Part shown: piece after piece, positions 9,901 to 17,824 of the stretch
Layout: each line of letters opens with the position of its first letter
Position numbering within the stretch: the stretch's first letter is position 1
Origin: Bacteriovoracaceae bacterium
GTDB taxonomy: Bacteria; Bdellovibrionota; Bacteriovoracia; Bacteriovoracales; Bacteriovoracaceae
Direction: 5' to 3'
NCBI GenBank assembly: GCA_013141065.1
Contig: JABFRR010000008.1
Location: 124,001-188,000 of the forward strand
Length of the DNA stretch: 64,000 bases
Translations under genes and position numbers: made by a program
Notes under the pieces: model-generated
Database searches by the model: none
Told to the model about the DNA's origin: nothing
What the model saw: the letters and a program-made list of their open reading frames with translations, nothing else

Positions 9901-10583
9901 ACTTTTTCTTTTAAGTCTCGGGCTCTCTCGGCAATCGCAGCTTGCTTTTCCAATGACTTTAAGTTTTTTTCAATTTCTTGTTGAAGATCGTTTAGTCGAG
10001 CTAAGTTTTGCTCTGTTTGCTCAATCTTTTTGAGAGATTCTTTTTTACGAGCTTTAAATTTTGTAATTCCGGCCACTTCTTCAATCATCACTCTGCGTTC
10101 TTCAGGTTTTTGATTAACTAATCGGTGAATTTCACCTTGTGCGATAATAGAATAAGATTTAGCACCAGCGCCCGTATCCATGAAAACTTCTTGAATGTCT
10201 CTTAAGCGACAAGGAATATCATTGATTCGATATTCGGTTTCACCATTTCTATAGAGCTTTCTTGTAAGTTGAATTTCAGATGGACTAGAAACCTGATGAC
10301 CGATATGAATATGCTTTCCATCATTGTTTTCTAATACAAGTGAAACTTCAGCAAATGTTCCAGGTGAGTATTTAGAAGAACCTGAAAAAATAACATCTTT
10401 CATGGAATTTCCGCGAAGATGCTTAGCCGATTGTTCACCCATTACCCAGAAAAGGGCGTCAACGACGTTAGATTTACCACAACCGTTTGGTCCAACGATT
10501 CCTGTAATTCCTTCATCGAAATGAATGACCGTGCGGTCTTTAAATGATTTAAAACCTTGGAGAATGAGTCTCTTTAACTTCAC
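6909..10583 (-). CDS. smc: Chromosome segregation protein SMC
   Basis: The 1,224-aa protein has the full SMC layout: N-terminal ATPase half with Walker A GPNGCGKSN near residues 32-40, a long coiled coil, a hinge around residues 510-670, a second coiled coil, and a C-terminal half with the ABC signature NLMSGGEKAMTA and Walker B FCLLDEVDAPLD. SMC forms an ATP-dependent DNA-loop-extruding complex with ScpA/ScpB that compacts and separates chromosomes. The length is in the usual range. The stop codon lies 10 bp from an IS element that leaves the gene intact. Confidence 0.97.
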   Translation of the reverse strand: MKLKRLILQGFKSFKDRTVIHFDEGITGIVGPNGCGKSNVVDALFWVMGEQSAKHLRGNSMKDVIFSGSSKYSPGTFAEVSLVLENNDGKHIHIGHQVSSPSEIQLTRKLYRNGETEYRINDIPCRLRDIQEVFMDTGAGAKSYSIIAQGEIHRLVNQKPEERRVMIEEVAGITKFKARKKESLKKIEQTEQNLARLNDLQQEIEKNLKSLEKQAAIAERARDLKEKVKRYDLVVHSHKEFDLLKNYKEGKTIVDERTEEIQNWSARKSIIEIGLEEERFRKDEETEKIEELQKEYNVLSKELAAAEERLVYLCKTQTEKEKLIETREKEIETVEIELNGRLEKLESLHNELALWEKKGEEDNDFQLLEEKVEHLKEELDFKVQSFNDLKDEVEVLKNSFNKTEQDLFRNSSRLEEYANQLQDLTKEIEALEAQYSGVNSQIVNEREAVTLAEKTSIELKEKEMILRESIEAKNIEVRDLEQKLSQKSKVLIQTESKLQSLVEVNRSLEGKKDGISAFLKDHKEGFSLLGTLIKCNEKYTKAVQVLLAEFLETLVATADNDLDLFSWIEANQKNLDYLKMTNTEKLSSEAIERLKLILGEDLVSLSDVLEMDEELKSKMASFLDGYFIVETLSTDSMQSLSSDIRFKGISDLNGTRKLANLFGAKLISVQVGTDEAQGFVARNNLILELQGLVLELQAEVSVMDSKSLIEREELESAKLNFDNLRDQAAEARAQFSSKKSALDAKLSSFESGFTRLEILKNRKNEISKSRLDMIESEESLSVRKTEMTDNLEDKQSRLSEIQEEVEIQRSNFEEERSTLLQKQVEAKSFESTLKSLNSQIDDLNGQIERLNQRLESNKTLVENYNSEIDQIILELEKLEAANKDKSMTLSDKEDVLNLLKDSLGQLLLSMKEREDEVKDITARINKNQREISENEVKLSQFVIEEEQNVRNIFEKYQVDLRIVLGKFLSYDDNDYQELKDVNSMFWMETEEGPKEVERVDFEFTRRYGQDLKECSDKLKSYKSEFGRLGDINWQAIEDYDRQKLRADFLKVQETELRSSLEDLQKAIAHIDEKSKIRFQAAYDEVNSRFQKVFPIIFGGGSADLKVVGDINDAECGIEIVAQPPGKKMQNINLMSGGEKAMTAVSLIFSIFLVKPSPFCLLDEVDAPLDDANVGRFNELLREMSSDSQFILITHNKKTMELNDTLYGVTMQEPGVSKAVSVQLH

Positions 10584-10726
10584 AGGCGTAATCCTTTGCT
10601 GTGTGTTGTTATGTGTGTAGCGAATAATGTGTCATAAACGACAAAGAGTGTACATGAGAAAAATGTCGAGTTAAGACAATGTAAGATGTGCATTTTCAGA
10701 GGGAAAAATGAGTTTTTTGAAGAACT

Positions 10727-11386
10727 TTACTCGACGCTTACAACGCCTAGAGAAAGTGTGCTGTAGCCTTCTAGTACAGCCTCTAAGCTATCTCCTTTTT
10801 TAAGTACACCTACCCCTTCTGGGGTCCCTGTGAAAATAATATCGCCAGGTGAAAGAGTAAATATAGTCGATAAATAAGAAACTATCTGCGGAATTGAAAA
10901 CAACATGTTCTGCGAATTACCTTTTTGCTTTATTTCACCATTCACCGCAAGATGAAACTGCAAATTTGAAAGCTGTAATACATTACCGTCGAAAACTTGA
11001 AAGTGACCAATGCCCGCAAAAGTATCAAAACCCTTAGCGATACTCCAGGGAAGTGATTTGTCCTTAGCTTTATCTTGCAGGTCTCTGGCTGTAAAATCTA
11101 AACCAATTCCTAAATGCGAAATATATTCATGGGCATTTGGCACAAGTATATTTTTTCCTTTTTTCCCAATGACCAAAACAATTTCAACTTCATGATCCAC
11201 ACGATTTGATTGTGTGGGAAGTATGAGATTTTCTCCATCAAAACAAAGTGAAGAGTTTGGCTTTATAAAAACTACCGGTGAAGTAGGAATCGGATTATTG
11301 AGTTCTTTTGCATGTTCCGCATAATTTCGTCCAATACAAAAAATATTTTGTGCAAAGAAATTAGTTCCAGGAATATTTTTAATCAA
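10727..11386 (-). CDS. Fumarylacetoacetate hydrolase (FAH) family protein
   Basis: The protein has FAHD1-type motifs: IFCIGRNYAEHAKEL near its start, a metal-binding segment around VDHEVEIVLVIGK, GLDFTARDLQ, SIAKGFDTFAGIG and IFTGTPEGVG. Members act as acylpyruvate hydrolases or oxaloacetate decarboxylases; the substrate here is unknown. I prefer TTG at 11386 (219 aa, GAAGGA about 10 bp upstream), because longer starts at 11452 or 11419 read through osmC in another frame. It overlaps the osmC stop and is the last gene of an ethe1-trxC-osmC-fah operon now broken by insertions upstream. Confidence 0.85.
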   Translation of the reverse strand: MIKNIPGTNFFAQNIFCIGRNYAEHAKELNNPIPTSPVVFIKPNSSLCFDGENLILPTQSNRVDHEVEIVLVIGKKGKNILVPNAHEYISHLGIGLDFTARDLQDKAKDKSLPWSIAKGFDTFAGIGHFQVFDGNVLQLSNLQFHLAVNGEIKQKGNSQNMLFSIPQIVSYLSTIFTLSPGDIIFTGTPEGVGVLKKGDSLEAVLEGYSTLSLGVVSVE

Positions 11387-11742
11387 ATTTGGCCTGTCCT
11401 TCGGCGAGCGCAACACCATTGAGCTCAATTTTATATTTAACCGGACATACACGACTAATCATGTAACTCACACCACAATACTTGGTCATTGATTTTATCA
11501 CAGAAGATTTAACTATTTCTGGGTCGAGTTTATCTCCTAAGAAATTAAAATGAACCCTGACTTCTGCAAAATATTTTGGTGTTGTATTAGTTAAATCAGC
11601 TTCAGTACTAATTTCAAATGAAAGAAGCTCTTGCTTGTGCTTTTTTAAATAATACACAATATCCATACCCGTGCATCCAGATAAGCCCTGCAAAACATAT
11701 TCTTTGGGACTCGCCCCTTGATTTAATCCACCACTCGCGAAG
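11379..11742 (-). pseudogene. OsmC/Ohr-family protein, C-terminal part (gene split by an IS)
   Basis: This fragment has the OsmC-family segments GGLNQGASPKEYVLQGLSGCTGMD and YCGVSYMISRVCPVKYKI, including the two conserved cysteines. The N-terminal 27 codons lie at 13182-13261, on the other side of an IS1111-type element. Deleting the element plus one CT core rejoins the parts in frame (80 + 364 = 444 bp, 147 aa). OsmC-type proteins reduce organic peroxides or handle other reactive thiols. The ATG-led frame from 11759 uses IS sequence for its first residues and is not the native start. Confidence 0.85.
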
Positions 11743-11832
11743 AAGTAATGGATGACCACCCTTTACTCTGGGACTGGTTACCCTAAAGTAATATTTAGGA
11801 AATAAATACTTACTCAAAAAGGGGGTCATCCA

Positions 11833-12935
11833 ATGAAAAAGATACTACATGTGGGGCTAGATGTCGACGACAAGAGTTTTCATATCGGAGCATTTTGCTC
11901 AGAAACTGAGAGGTTTTGAACTATCGTCAAAGCCTACCGTTGGAGATTTATTAAAAAACTAGAAAAATTTAAGGCGTTAAATTTTGAAATTAAAATCTGT
12001 TATGAGGCAACCTATATTGGTTATTCATTGTGCCGATTACTTAGAAAAGCAAATATTGAAACAGTAATTATTGCACCTTCACTAATTCCAGAACTGCCAG
12101 TAAAAGAGTTAAGACGGACCGATTGGACGCTAATAAAATGGCAAAATATTATGCCAATGGTTTACTGACAACAATTTACGTTCCAGTGGAAGAAGATGAG
12201 CACGATAGAGATTTAATCCGCAGTAGAAGTTTTTTGGTTGATCAGAGAAAAGATTTAAAGAAACATATTTTGTCTACTTGTCGAAGAAATAATCTTCATT
12301 ATAAGCAAGAACAAAATGCCAAAGATCATTGGACAGCAAAACATTTAAGTTGGCTCATAGGTGAAATAAATAAATTATCCGGTGCTCTTCGAAGTACGTT
12401 TGATTTTCTAATGTTCCAATTAAAAAAATTGGATGAGTGTATAAGTGATTTTGAAGAAAAAATAAAAGAACTAGCTGAAACAGAAAAATATAAAAAGAAA
12501 AAAGATTCTCTTAACTGCTTTAGAGGCGTGAGTACGTTGACAGCAATGACTTTAATCACAGAGATTGGAGATGTTAAAAGATTCAAACACCCTCGCCAAC
12601 TAACTTCATATGCAGGACTTGATATTGCTGAATATAGCTCTGGTGGCAAAGAGAAAAAGCTCAGTATTACAAAAATGGGAAATAGAAGAATTAGGACTGC
12701 CGCCATTGAGTCCTGCCAACGAGTAGACAAGGCCAATAAGTTAAGTAAAAGGCTTGCAGAACATCGTAAGCACCAAGATGCAAAAATTATTGATGTAGCC
12801 GATCGTTGCATAAAACGATTGAGAAAAAAATCAAATAATTTACTAGAAGCTGGTAAACATAAAAATAAAGTAAAAGTTGCGTGTGCGCGTGAGTTCCTCA
12901 GTTTTATCTGGGAAGCTTTACACGTAGCCGCTTAA
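11833..12935 (+). pseudogene. IS110-family transposase (DEDD/serine type), frameshifted, copy 1
   Basis: The N-terminal RuvC-like domain begins at 11833 (MKKILHVGLDVDDKSFHIGAF) and suffers three single-base losses near 11910, 11918 and 11956 compared with copy 2. A further -1 change near 12105, shared by both copies, leads into the frame TDRLDANKMAKYYANG (open from TTG 12123 to 12935). That frame contains the C-terminal transposase domain (CFRGVSTLTAMTLITEIGD, TSYAGLDIAEYSSGGK, TKMGNRRIRTAAIES). IS110 transposases cut and paste DNA with a guide RNA from their own non-coding end. Confidence 0.85.
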
Positions 12936-13181
12936 AATATAGTAATAACCGCTCAGGCGGTAAGGATAAATACGCTTCTAAAAAATTATAAGATCAAGTT
13001 GTGATGAAGTCCTTGTTAGCAGACATAGATTAATATATCTGAGCGAAGATTAAGGTTAACATCACATTCGAACACACTTAATGCGTTATCCAGCACGCGG
13101 ATATGAGTCTGAAAGTTCAAGATGCTCATAAATTTTTTAGGAGGGTATTTTTTTCCTTGCAAATGTGGTCATCCATATGAG
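12936..13181 (+). ncRNA. Candidate bridge RNA region in the right end of the IS1111-type element
   Basis: The 246-bp non-coding right end is where IS1111-group bridge RNAs are expected. GAAGTC at 13006-13011 equals the left part of the target GAAGTCTG on the transposase-sense strand. CAGAC at 13020-13024 is complementary to its right part GTCTG. The two are 8 nt apart, as in the two guides of one target-binding loop. ATATGAG at 13101-13107 repeats the element's own right terminus. The RNA ends are not determined. Confidence 0.5.
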
Positions 13182-13261
13182 TCTGCATCCATGACTGTTT
13201 CATGTCCACGCGTATTGGTCTCAAACTGCATGAGAGATTTCCAAGAAAGTTTTGTTTTCAT
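13182..13261 (-). pseudogene. OsmC-family protein, N-terminal part (gene split by an IS)
   Basis: These 80 bases encode the first 26 complete codons of osmC (MKTKLSWKS...) and continue in frame at 11742-11379 after removal of the IS. The ATG overlaps the trxC stop as ATGA, showing that osmC was the next gene in the trxC operon. Confidence 0.8.
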
Positions 13262-13704
13262 ATGGCCTCAGTTATCCACTTACTAAGTTGATCTGGTGGC
13301 AATGCCCCTGAAATTCGCTTTAACTCTTTACCTTCTTTAAAAATTATTAAAGTTGGAATACCGCGAATTTGAAGTTGATCTGAAACAGTTGGGAAATTTT
13401 CAGTATTCACTTTTGTAAAAACGACTCTCCCTTGAAAATCTTTAGAAGCTCGTTCAAATGTAGGCGCAAATGAGCGACATGGACCGCACCAAGGTGCCCA
13501 GAAATCTACAATCATTGGTGCAGTAGATTGTGATATAAGTTTTTTCAAGCCACTATCATCTGTATTTGAAACCATCTGATGAAATTCGATGGGAGTTTGG
13601 CACTTTCCACATACAACTTCTGAAGCACTCACTTTTTCGACACTCACTTTATTAGTTGCATGGCACTTTAGACAAGTGGCAAACGTGAATAATTTTTCTG
13701 TCAT
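13258..13704 (-). CDS. trxC: Thioredoxin 2 (zinc-finger thioredoxin, TrxC)
   Basis: The 148-aa protein has an N-terminal zinc-binding domain with two CxxC pairs (CLKC, CGKC) and a thioredoxin fold with WAPWCGPC and the cis-proline motif GIPTLI. TrxC is a cytoplasmic disulfide reductase often induced by oxidative stress. The ATG at 13704 is preceded by CAGGA. A longer frame back to 13746 borrows IS terminal sequence and is rejected. An IS5/IS1182-like element ends 27 bp upstream, separating the gene from its original operon partner at 15242-16102. The stop overlaps the osmC start. Confidence 0.93.
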   Translation of the reverse strand: MTEKLFTFATCLKCHATNKVSVEKVSASEVVCGKCQTPIEFHQMVSNTDDSGLKKLISQSTAPMIVDFWAPWCGPCRSFAPTFERASKDFQGRVVFTKVNTENFPTVSDQLQIRGIPTLIIFKEGKELKRISGALPPDQLSKWITEAI

Positions 13705-13730
13705 AACTATTTCCTGGGTTAACAAGTAAT

Positions 13731-15237
13731 TAGTGGCTGGTGCCATTTAACCTGAAAATATAATATTTTTTATAAGAAATTTGCTTTATGGCCTGTTCAA
13801 AATGAAAAAGGCCTCTTAGAATAGTTTACCACAACAAAAACTAAGGGGCCTTGATAATGTCTATAGACCTATCCACTATAAATTACCCAATAAAAAATAA
13901 TTTGAAAACTATTATTCATGTTCCAGCTAATCATTTTCTACTTCTCCTATCAGAAACGATTCCTTGGGAGGAATATGCTCAAGTTGCAATTGAAGATTTA
14001 TATAGTGATAGAAAAAAATCTGGAAAAAAAATTGAATATTAGGCTTCACTTGGGTGCATTTTTATTACAAACAATTTTTCGTTGGACAGATCGCGAGCTG
14101 GAAGAAAACCTTAAATATTATTCCCCGCTAGAATATTCTGCGGCATTAAAAATGAACAAGTCTCCTATGATCATAGTGCTTATGTGAAATTTAGAAATAG
14201 ATTAAGCGATGAGACTGCAAGTAAGTTTAATATTTCTTTGTTAAAAGTTGCTAGTCGGAAAGGCTTTACTGGTGCAGCGTTTGTCGATGTAGATTCGACC
14301 GTTCAAGAAGCAAATATTGAATACCCTGCAGACATAAGAATGATGCAATCTGTTTTTAGAAAAGGGGTGAAATTATTAAAAGGTCTAAGTGAGGCTGGAT
14401 CTTCTACCGCAAGAAATTTATTAAGTTTTTTTGATAAAAAAAGTACAGAAAAACTCTTTAAGTCATATTTTTTTGCTAAGAAAAGTATTAAAGGTTTTGA
14501 ACTTAAAGTACAAGTTTTCAGTGAAGCTCATAAGATTTCAAAAATGATGGTTGAAGCAATTTTGTCAATACAAAACAAGCTAAAGGGCTATGTTTTACCT
14601 TGGAACTTCAAAAAAGATAATGAGCAATTAACGTGTATTGCACCAACTCTTTTGAATCAAATAAATCACTTTATTAAATATGGGGAAGTGGCCCCTAATA
14701 AAATTCTTTCACTTCATGCAAGTGAAGTAAAATGTATAAGTAAAGGTAAGGCCGGCAAACCTTATGAGTTCGGTAGAAAGTTTTTTATTGGAAGACTTCC
14801 TGGAAATTATTCATTTACAATGACAGATAATGAATATGCACTAGAGGATTCAGCATCATTGGAAAAAGTATTAAATAACTTTGAAGAAATTTTTAACGAA
14901 TCACCTAAATCCATATCAGGTGATCAGGCATTTTGGTCAAGACAAAATCTGAAAGCATGCGAAAATAAAAAAATAAATGAAATTGGTATTTGTCCTCGTG
15001 GACATAAAAATTGGAAAATTGATGAAAGTAAAGTTGAAGAAATGGCAGCAAGAAGATCTAAAGTAGAACCAATAATTGGTCATCTAAAAAGAAGAGGAAT
15101 GGGAAAATCTAAAATGAAGTCCGATGTGATGACAAGATTAGACGGACAAAGATCGTCACTTTCTTTAAACTTGAGCAGATTGGCAAGAGATTTAAGTAAT
15201 GTTGAACTTAAGTGGGCTGGTTAAATGGCACCAGCCA
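13731..15237 (+). mobile_element. IS5/IS1182-like insertion sequence between ethe1 and trxC
   Basis: Perfect inverted repeats bound the element: AGTGGCTGGTGCCATTTAAC and one further C at 13731-13751, mirrored at 15217-15237. TAATTA occurs directly outside both ends, but because it is palindromic the duplicated length cannot be fixed. The single transposase gene carries two frameshifts. The insertion lies just after the stop codon of the metallo-beta-lactamase gene and splits an operon. Confidence 0.87.
13857..15224 (+). pseudogene. IS5/IS1182-like DDE transposase, frameshifted
   Basis: Three frames make one transposase of about 455 aa: 13857 to about 14035, about 14035-14165, and about 14165-15224. 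The first shift falls in a run of A (about 14029-14036), the second near 14165. Conserved parts include HLGAFLLQTIFRWTDRELEENL, the first acidic residue in FVDVDSTVQEANI, a second in SISGDQAFWS and the glutamate in RRSKVEPIIGHLKRRGMGKSK. The SLHASEVKCISKGKAGKPYEF block is typical of IS1182/IS1478-like enzymes. It cannot be made as one chain without correcting the shifts. Confidence 0.8.
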
Positions 15238-15241
15238 CTAA

Positions 15242-16102
15242 TTATCTAACTGGAATTTTTAAATACCTTGTTCCATTATCATCTGGAGTCGGCAATGCTC
15301 CGGCATCAATATTAATTTGTACACTAGGAAGTAACAACCTCGGTGCAGCAAGAGTTTTGTCGCGATTTTTTCTGAAATTTACGAATTCTTCACGTGGGGT
15401 CTCAGCCTTTAATTGAATATTTTTTATTTTTGATTCACCAATCGTTGACTCAAACTCTACTCCACGACCATTTGGCATGTAATCATGACCGACAAATACT
15501 CTGGTTGTATCTGGAAGTTTATACAATTTTTCATGAACAGAAGTATAAAGCTCATCTGCACTCCCGGCAGGAAAATCACAGCGGCCCGTACCATAATCCG
15601 GCATAAACAGTGAATCTCCCGTAAAAAGGACATCACCAATTAGATAACTACTACAGGCAGGTGTATGCCCAGGCGTAAAAATTGTTTTTATTTCAATTAA
15701 GCCGGCTTTTAGTGTTTCTTTTTCGTTTAAAAGTAAATCAAACTGACTGCCATCAGTGGCAAAATTAGGATTGAGATTAAACACTTCTTTGAAAACTTTT
15801 TGTACATCTGTAATGTGAGCTCCAATGCCGACCTTCGCTCCTAAAAGTTTTTGTTTCAAAATTTGTGAACCGGAGACATGATCAGCATGTGCATGAGTTT
15901 CTAAGATATAATGAACTTTTAAGTTTTTCTCTTTTACAAAAGAAAGTACTAAATCTGCTGACTCCGTACTTAACTTAGAAGACCCTGGATCATAATCCCA
16001 TACTGGATCGATAATAATGGCGTCCTTAGATAATTCATCAAATGCCACATAAGTTAGGGTCCAAGTAGCTTTATCAAAAAATTCTTTTACTTGCAGTTTC
16101 AT
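15242..16102 (-). CDS. Persulfide dioxygenase-like metallo-beta-lactamase (ETHE1/Blh type)
   Basis: The 286-aa protein has the MBL metal motif THAHADH near residues 68-74, a second-shell GHTPACSSY, FTGDSLFMPDYGTGRCDF and GHDYMPNGR, the pattern of persulfide dioxygenases of the ETHE1/Blh branch. These iron enzymes oxidise glutathione persulfide to sulfite and protect against sulfide. It lies divergent to a Crp-type regulator. It was probably the first gene of an operon with trxC, osmC and fah until an IS landed at its stop codon. A shared operator-like palindrome lies in the 126-bp upstream gap. Confidence 0.9.
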   Translation of the reverse strand: MKLQVKEFFDKATWTLTYVAFDELSKDAIIIDPVWDYDPGSSKLSTESADLVLSFVKEKNLKVHYILETHAHADHVSGSQILKQKLLGAKVGIGAHITDVQKVFKEVFNLNPNFATDGSQFDLLLNEKETLKAGLIEIKTIFTPGHTPACSSYLIGDVLFTGDSLFMPDYGTGRCDFPAGSADELYTSVHEKLYKLPDTTRVFVGHDYMPNGRGVEFESTIGESKIKNIQLKAETPREEFVNFRKNRDKTLAAPRLLLPSVQINIDAGALPTPDDNGTRYLKIPVR

Positions 16103-16159
16103 CTTATACTCTCCTTGAGTGATATATTCTAAGCATATAGCTTTTACTCAGGTTTCAAT

Positions 16160-16173
16160 ATGTCCCAGAACAC
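16160..16173. promoter_or_regulatory. Imperfect operator-like palindrome between ethe1-like gene and Crp-type regulator
   Basis: ATGTCCCAGAACAC matches the perfect palindrome ATGTTCTAGAACAT at 18501-18514 at 11 of 14 positions. Both sites sit between divergent genes of the sulfur/copper region, so a common regulator, possibly the Crp-type protein at 16229, may bind both. Confidence 0.4.
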
Positions 16174-16228
16174 AATAGAAATAAAAATAGTCCTTTTAAC
16201 TTTGCTTTTTAATGATTAAAATCAGTTT

Positions 16229-16870
16229 ATGAATTATTTAAATTTATGGGCGAATCTTTCAGATGAAGTTAAAAATATTTTTGATAAAAATGCTCATATT
16301 TTAGAATTCAAAAGAGGCGAAGCCATTTACCTCGCCAGTGAAAAGCCTAAGGGCATCTATTTTCTTGAATCAGGCCTGGTTGGGTTATTAATTATTGGCA
16401 AGGACTCGGGCAAAGAACATCTTTTACGTTTTTTTAAAGCAGGTCAATTCTTTGGACATAGGTCTCTCTTCTCTGATGAAGATTACCACGGAAACACGAT
16501 TGCACTTGAAGCTACTCGTTTAAAATTAGTACCTAAAAATATTATTTTGAATGTACTTGAAAATCATCCAATCCTTTATAAAGAAATTGTTTTAGTGATC
16601 GCCAAAGAATTAAGGCGCTGTGAAAATCAACATGTCATGATCTTAGAAAATCAAATATTAGCCAGAGCGGCCCAAGCCATTATTTACCTAAAGGACTTGC
16701 ACCCTGAGCATAATTGGACAAGACAAGAAATTGCTAATTTTTGTGCAAGCACAGTTTCCACTATAATTAAAGCAATGGCAGAACTTGAAGATTTGGGATA
16801 TATAAGTCAAAAAGGTCGAACTATTGAAGTAACTAATCGTGAAGCCTTACTTAATCTAGAAAGTCGTTAA
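16229..16870 (+). CDS. Crp/Fnr-family transcriptional regulator
   Basis: The 213-aa protein has a cyclic-nucleotide-type beta-roll sensor domain (residues about 10-125: ESGLVGLLIIGKDSGKEHLLRFFKAGQFFGHRSLF), a long dimer helix, and a C-terminal winged helix (NWTRQEIANFCASTVSTIIKAMAELEDLGYI). It lacks the FNR N-terminal cysteine cluster, so the signal is unknown; it has only two cysteines (CENQH and NFCAS). Its position divergent to a persulfide dioxygenase and amid sulfur genes suggests control of sulfide or persulfide defence. Confidence 0.85.
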   Translation: MNYLNLWANLSDEVKNIFDKNAHILEFKRGEAIYLASEKPKGIYFLESGLVGLLIIGKDSGKEHLLRFFKAGQFFGHRSLFSDEDYHGNTIALEATRLKLVPKNIILNVLENHPILYKEIVLVIAKELRRCENQHVMILENQILARAAQAIIYLKDLHPEHNWTRQEIANFCASTVSTIIKAMAELEDLGYISQKGRTIEVTNREALLNLESR

Positions 16871-16935
16871 ACACTAGAAGGAGTAATGATAACTATATCG
16901 ATTAGGTTCTTATGATGAATGGAAAAAAGCTATTC

Positions 16936-17409
16936 CTAATTAGAATCTAAAAACCACTCTGCTCTCCAGATTCCAATAAGACTCATTCCAGATCCCAACG
17001 TAGTAACTTTACCATTTTCAACAAAAAGTGTTGTCGGTGTTACTTGGATATTTAACTTTTTGGCAATAGCTGGTGCATCTATAAAAATAAAAGGATATTC
17101 ATTTTTTTTCAGAAAATCCTTTATGACACTAACCTCTTCAAAGGGATTTATCGCATAAACTTTCTCAGACAAAATTTTTTTATTTAATATAGATTTTTTA
17201 AGCCGATTCATTTCAACCTTACATGGGCCACACCAAGTAGCCCAAAAGATAGTTACTGCTTTTTGATTTAAAGGAGGGAACTCTACTTCTAAAATATTAG
17301 ATGGATGAAATATAGGTTGAAAATTATTTAATATAACAGGAAATTGTCGCCAAATAAGGACCGCAAAAATTGCAAATGTAAAAACATTGCTTTTATTAAT
17401 TAAACTCAA
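16936..17409 (-). CDS. TlpA/ResA-like membrane-anchored thioredoxin
   Basis: The 157-aa protein has an N-terminal membrane anchor (residues about 9-28) and a thioredoxin fold with FWATWCGPCK and the cis-proline motif VTPTTLFV. TlpA-type proteins act in the periplasm and reduce copper-site cysteines of SCO proteins and cytochrome oxidase subunit II. Its start overlaps the end of the PCuAC gene by 14 bases, so the SCO-PCuAC-TlpA trio forms one operon for assembly of the oxidase CuA site. Confidence 0.85.
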   Translation of the reverse strand: MSLINKSNVFTFAIFAVLIWRQFPVILNNFQPIFHPSNILEVEFPPLNQKAVTIFWATWCGPCKVEMNRLKKSILNKKILSEKVYAINPFEEVSVIKDFLKKNEYPFIFIDAPAIAKKLNIQVTPTTLFVENGKVTTLGSGMSLIGIWRAEWFLDSN

Positions 17410-17818
17410 CTGCTTTAACCTTGATTAATTTTTCTGAATTATCACTAAAAAATAATTTTAAATCATAGAATTTGTCTTTTTGAAGTGGTTTTTTAATGTC
17501 AAAGACCATGATGTGAAGTCCTCCAGACTTAAGCTCTGTAGTTGTATCTTTTCTCAGTAAAATTAAATCAACTTGCCGCATTCTCATCATATTATCTTTC
17601 ATCTCCATGGTATGAAGTTCGAATTGCTTAGCAAATTCTCCACTGACTTTGATAATTGATAAATCATTTTTTGATTTGTTCATAATTTTTAAAAAGATTG
17701 CAGAGACATTTTGCCCAGGAGGTGGGAGCCTGATTATTGGTGTGAGAATTTCTATTGAGGAGTTCGCCATTGTGTTCAAGGACATAATAAGTAAAATAGT
17801 AAAAAGTGTTGTTTTCAT
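17396..17818 (-). CDS. Periplasmic copper chaperone PCu(A)C
   Basis: The 140-aa protein has a signal peptide (residues 1-18, ending TMANS) and the PCuAC copper motif: histidine/methionine in ELHTMEMKDNMMRMRQV and the second pair in SGGLHIMVF. These His and Met residues bind Cu(I) for transfer to the CuA centre of cytochrome oxidase. It lies 6 bp after the SCO gene and overlaps the TlpA-like gene. Confidence 0.9.
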   Translation of the reverse strand: MKTTLFTILLIMSLNTMANSSIEILTPIIRLPPPGQNVSAIFLKIMNKSKNDLSIIKVSGEFAKQFELHTMEMKDNMMRMRQVDLILLRKDTTTELKSGGLHIMVFDIKKPLQKDKFYDLKLFFSDNSEKLIKVKAVEFN

Positions 17819-17824
17819 TAAAAC

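Larger units (their letters stand above)
11743..13181 (+). mobile_element. IS1111-type element of the IS110 family, copy 1 (in osmC)
   Basis: The 1,439-bp element has subterminal inverted repeats GGATGACCAC (11750-11759) and GTGGTCATCC (13165-13174). Its short left end precedes the transposase and a right end of about 245 bp follows it, the layout of the IS1111 subgroup. The flanks rejoin across a dinucleotide AG (CT on the other strand). A second near-identical copy lies inverted at 23998-25438. Confidence 0.92.

Noticed and set aside
11379-11759. OsmC start at 11759
   Set aside because: The first residues are IS sequence; the true start is at 13261 on the other side of the element.
12326-12811. 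161-aa minus-strand frame (also mirrored at 24368-24853)
   Set aside because: It is the antisense shadow of the IS110-type transposase and has no independent support.
13258-13746. Longer TrxC start at 13746 (MAPATNYLL...)
   Set aside because: Those codons lie in the inverted repeat and flank of the IS5/IS1182-like element; ATG 13704 has a ribosome site and matches the family.
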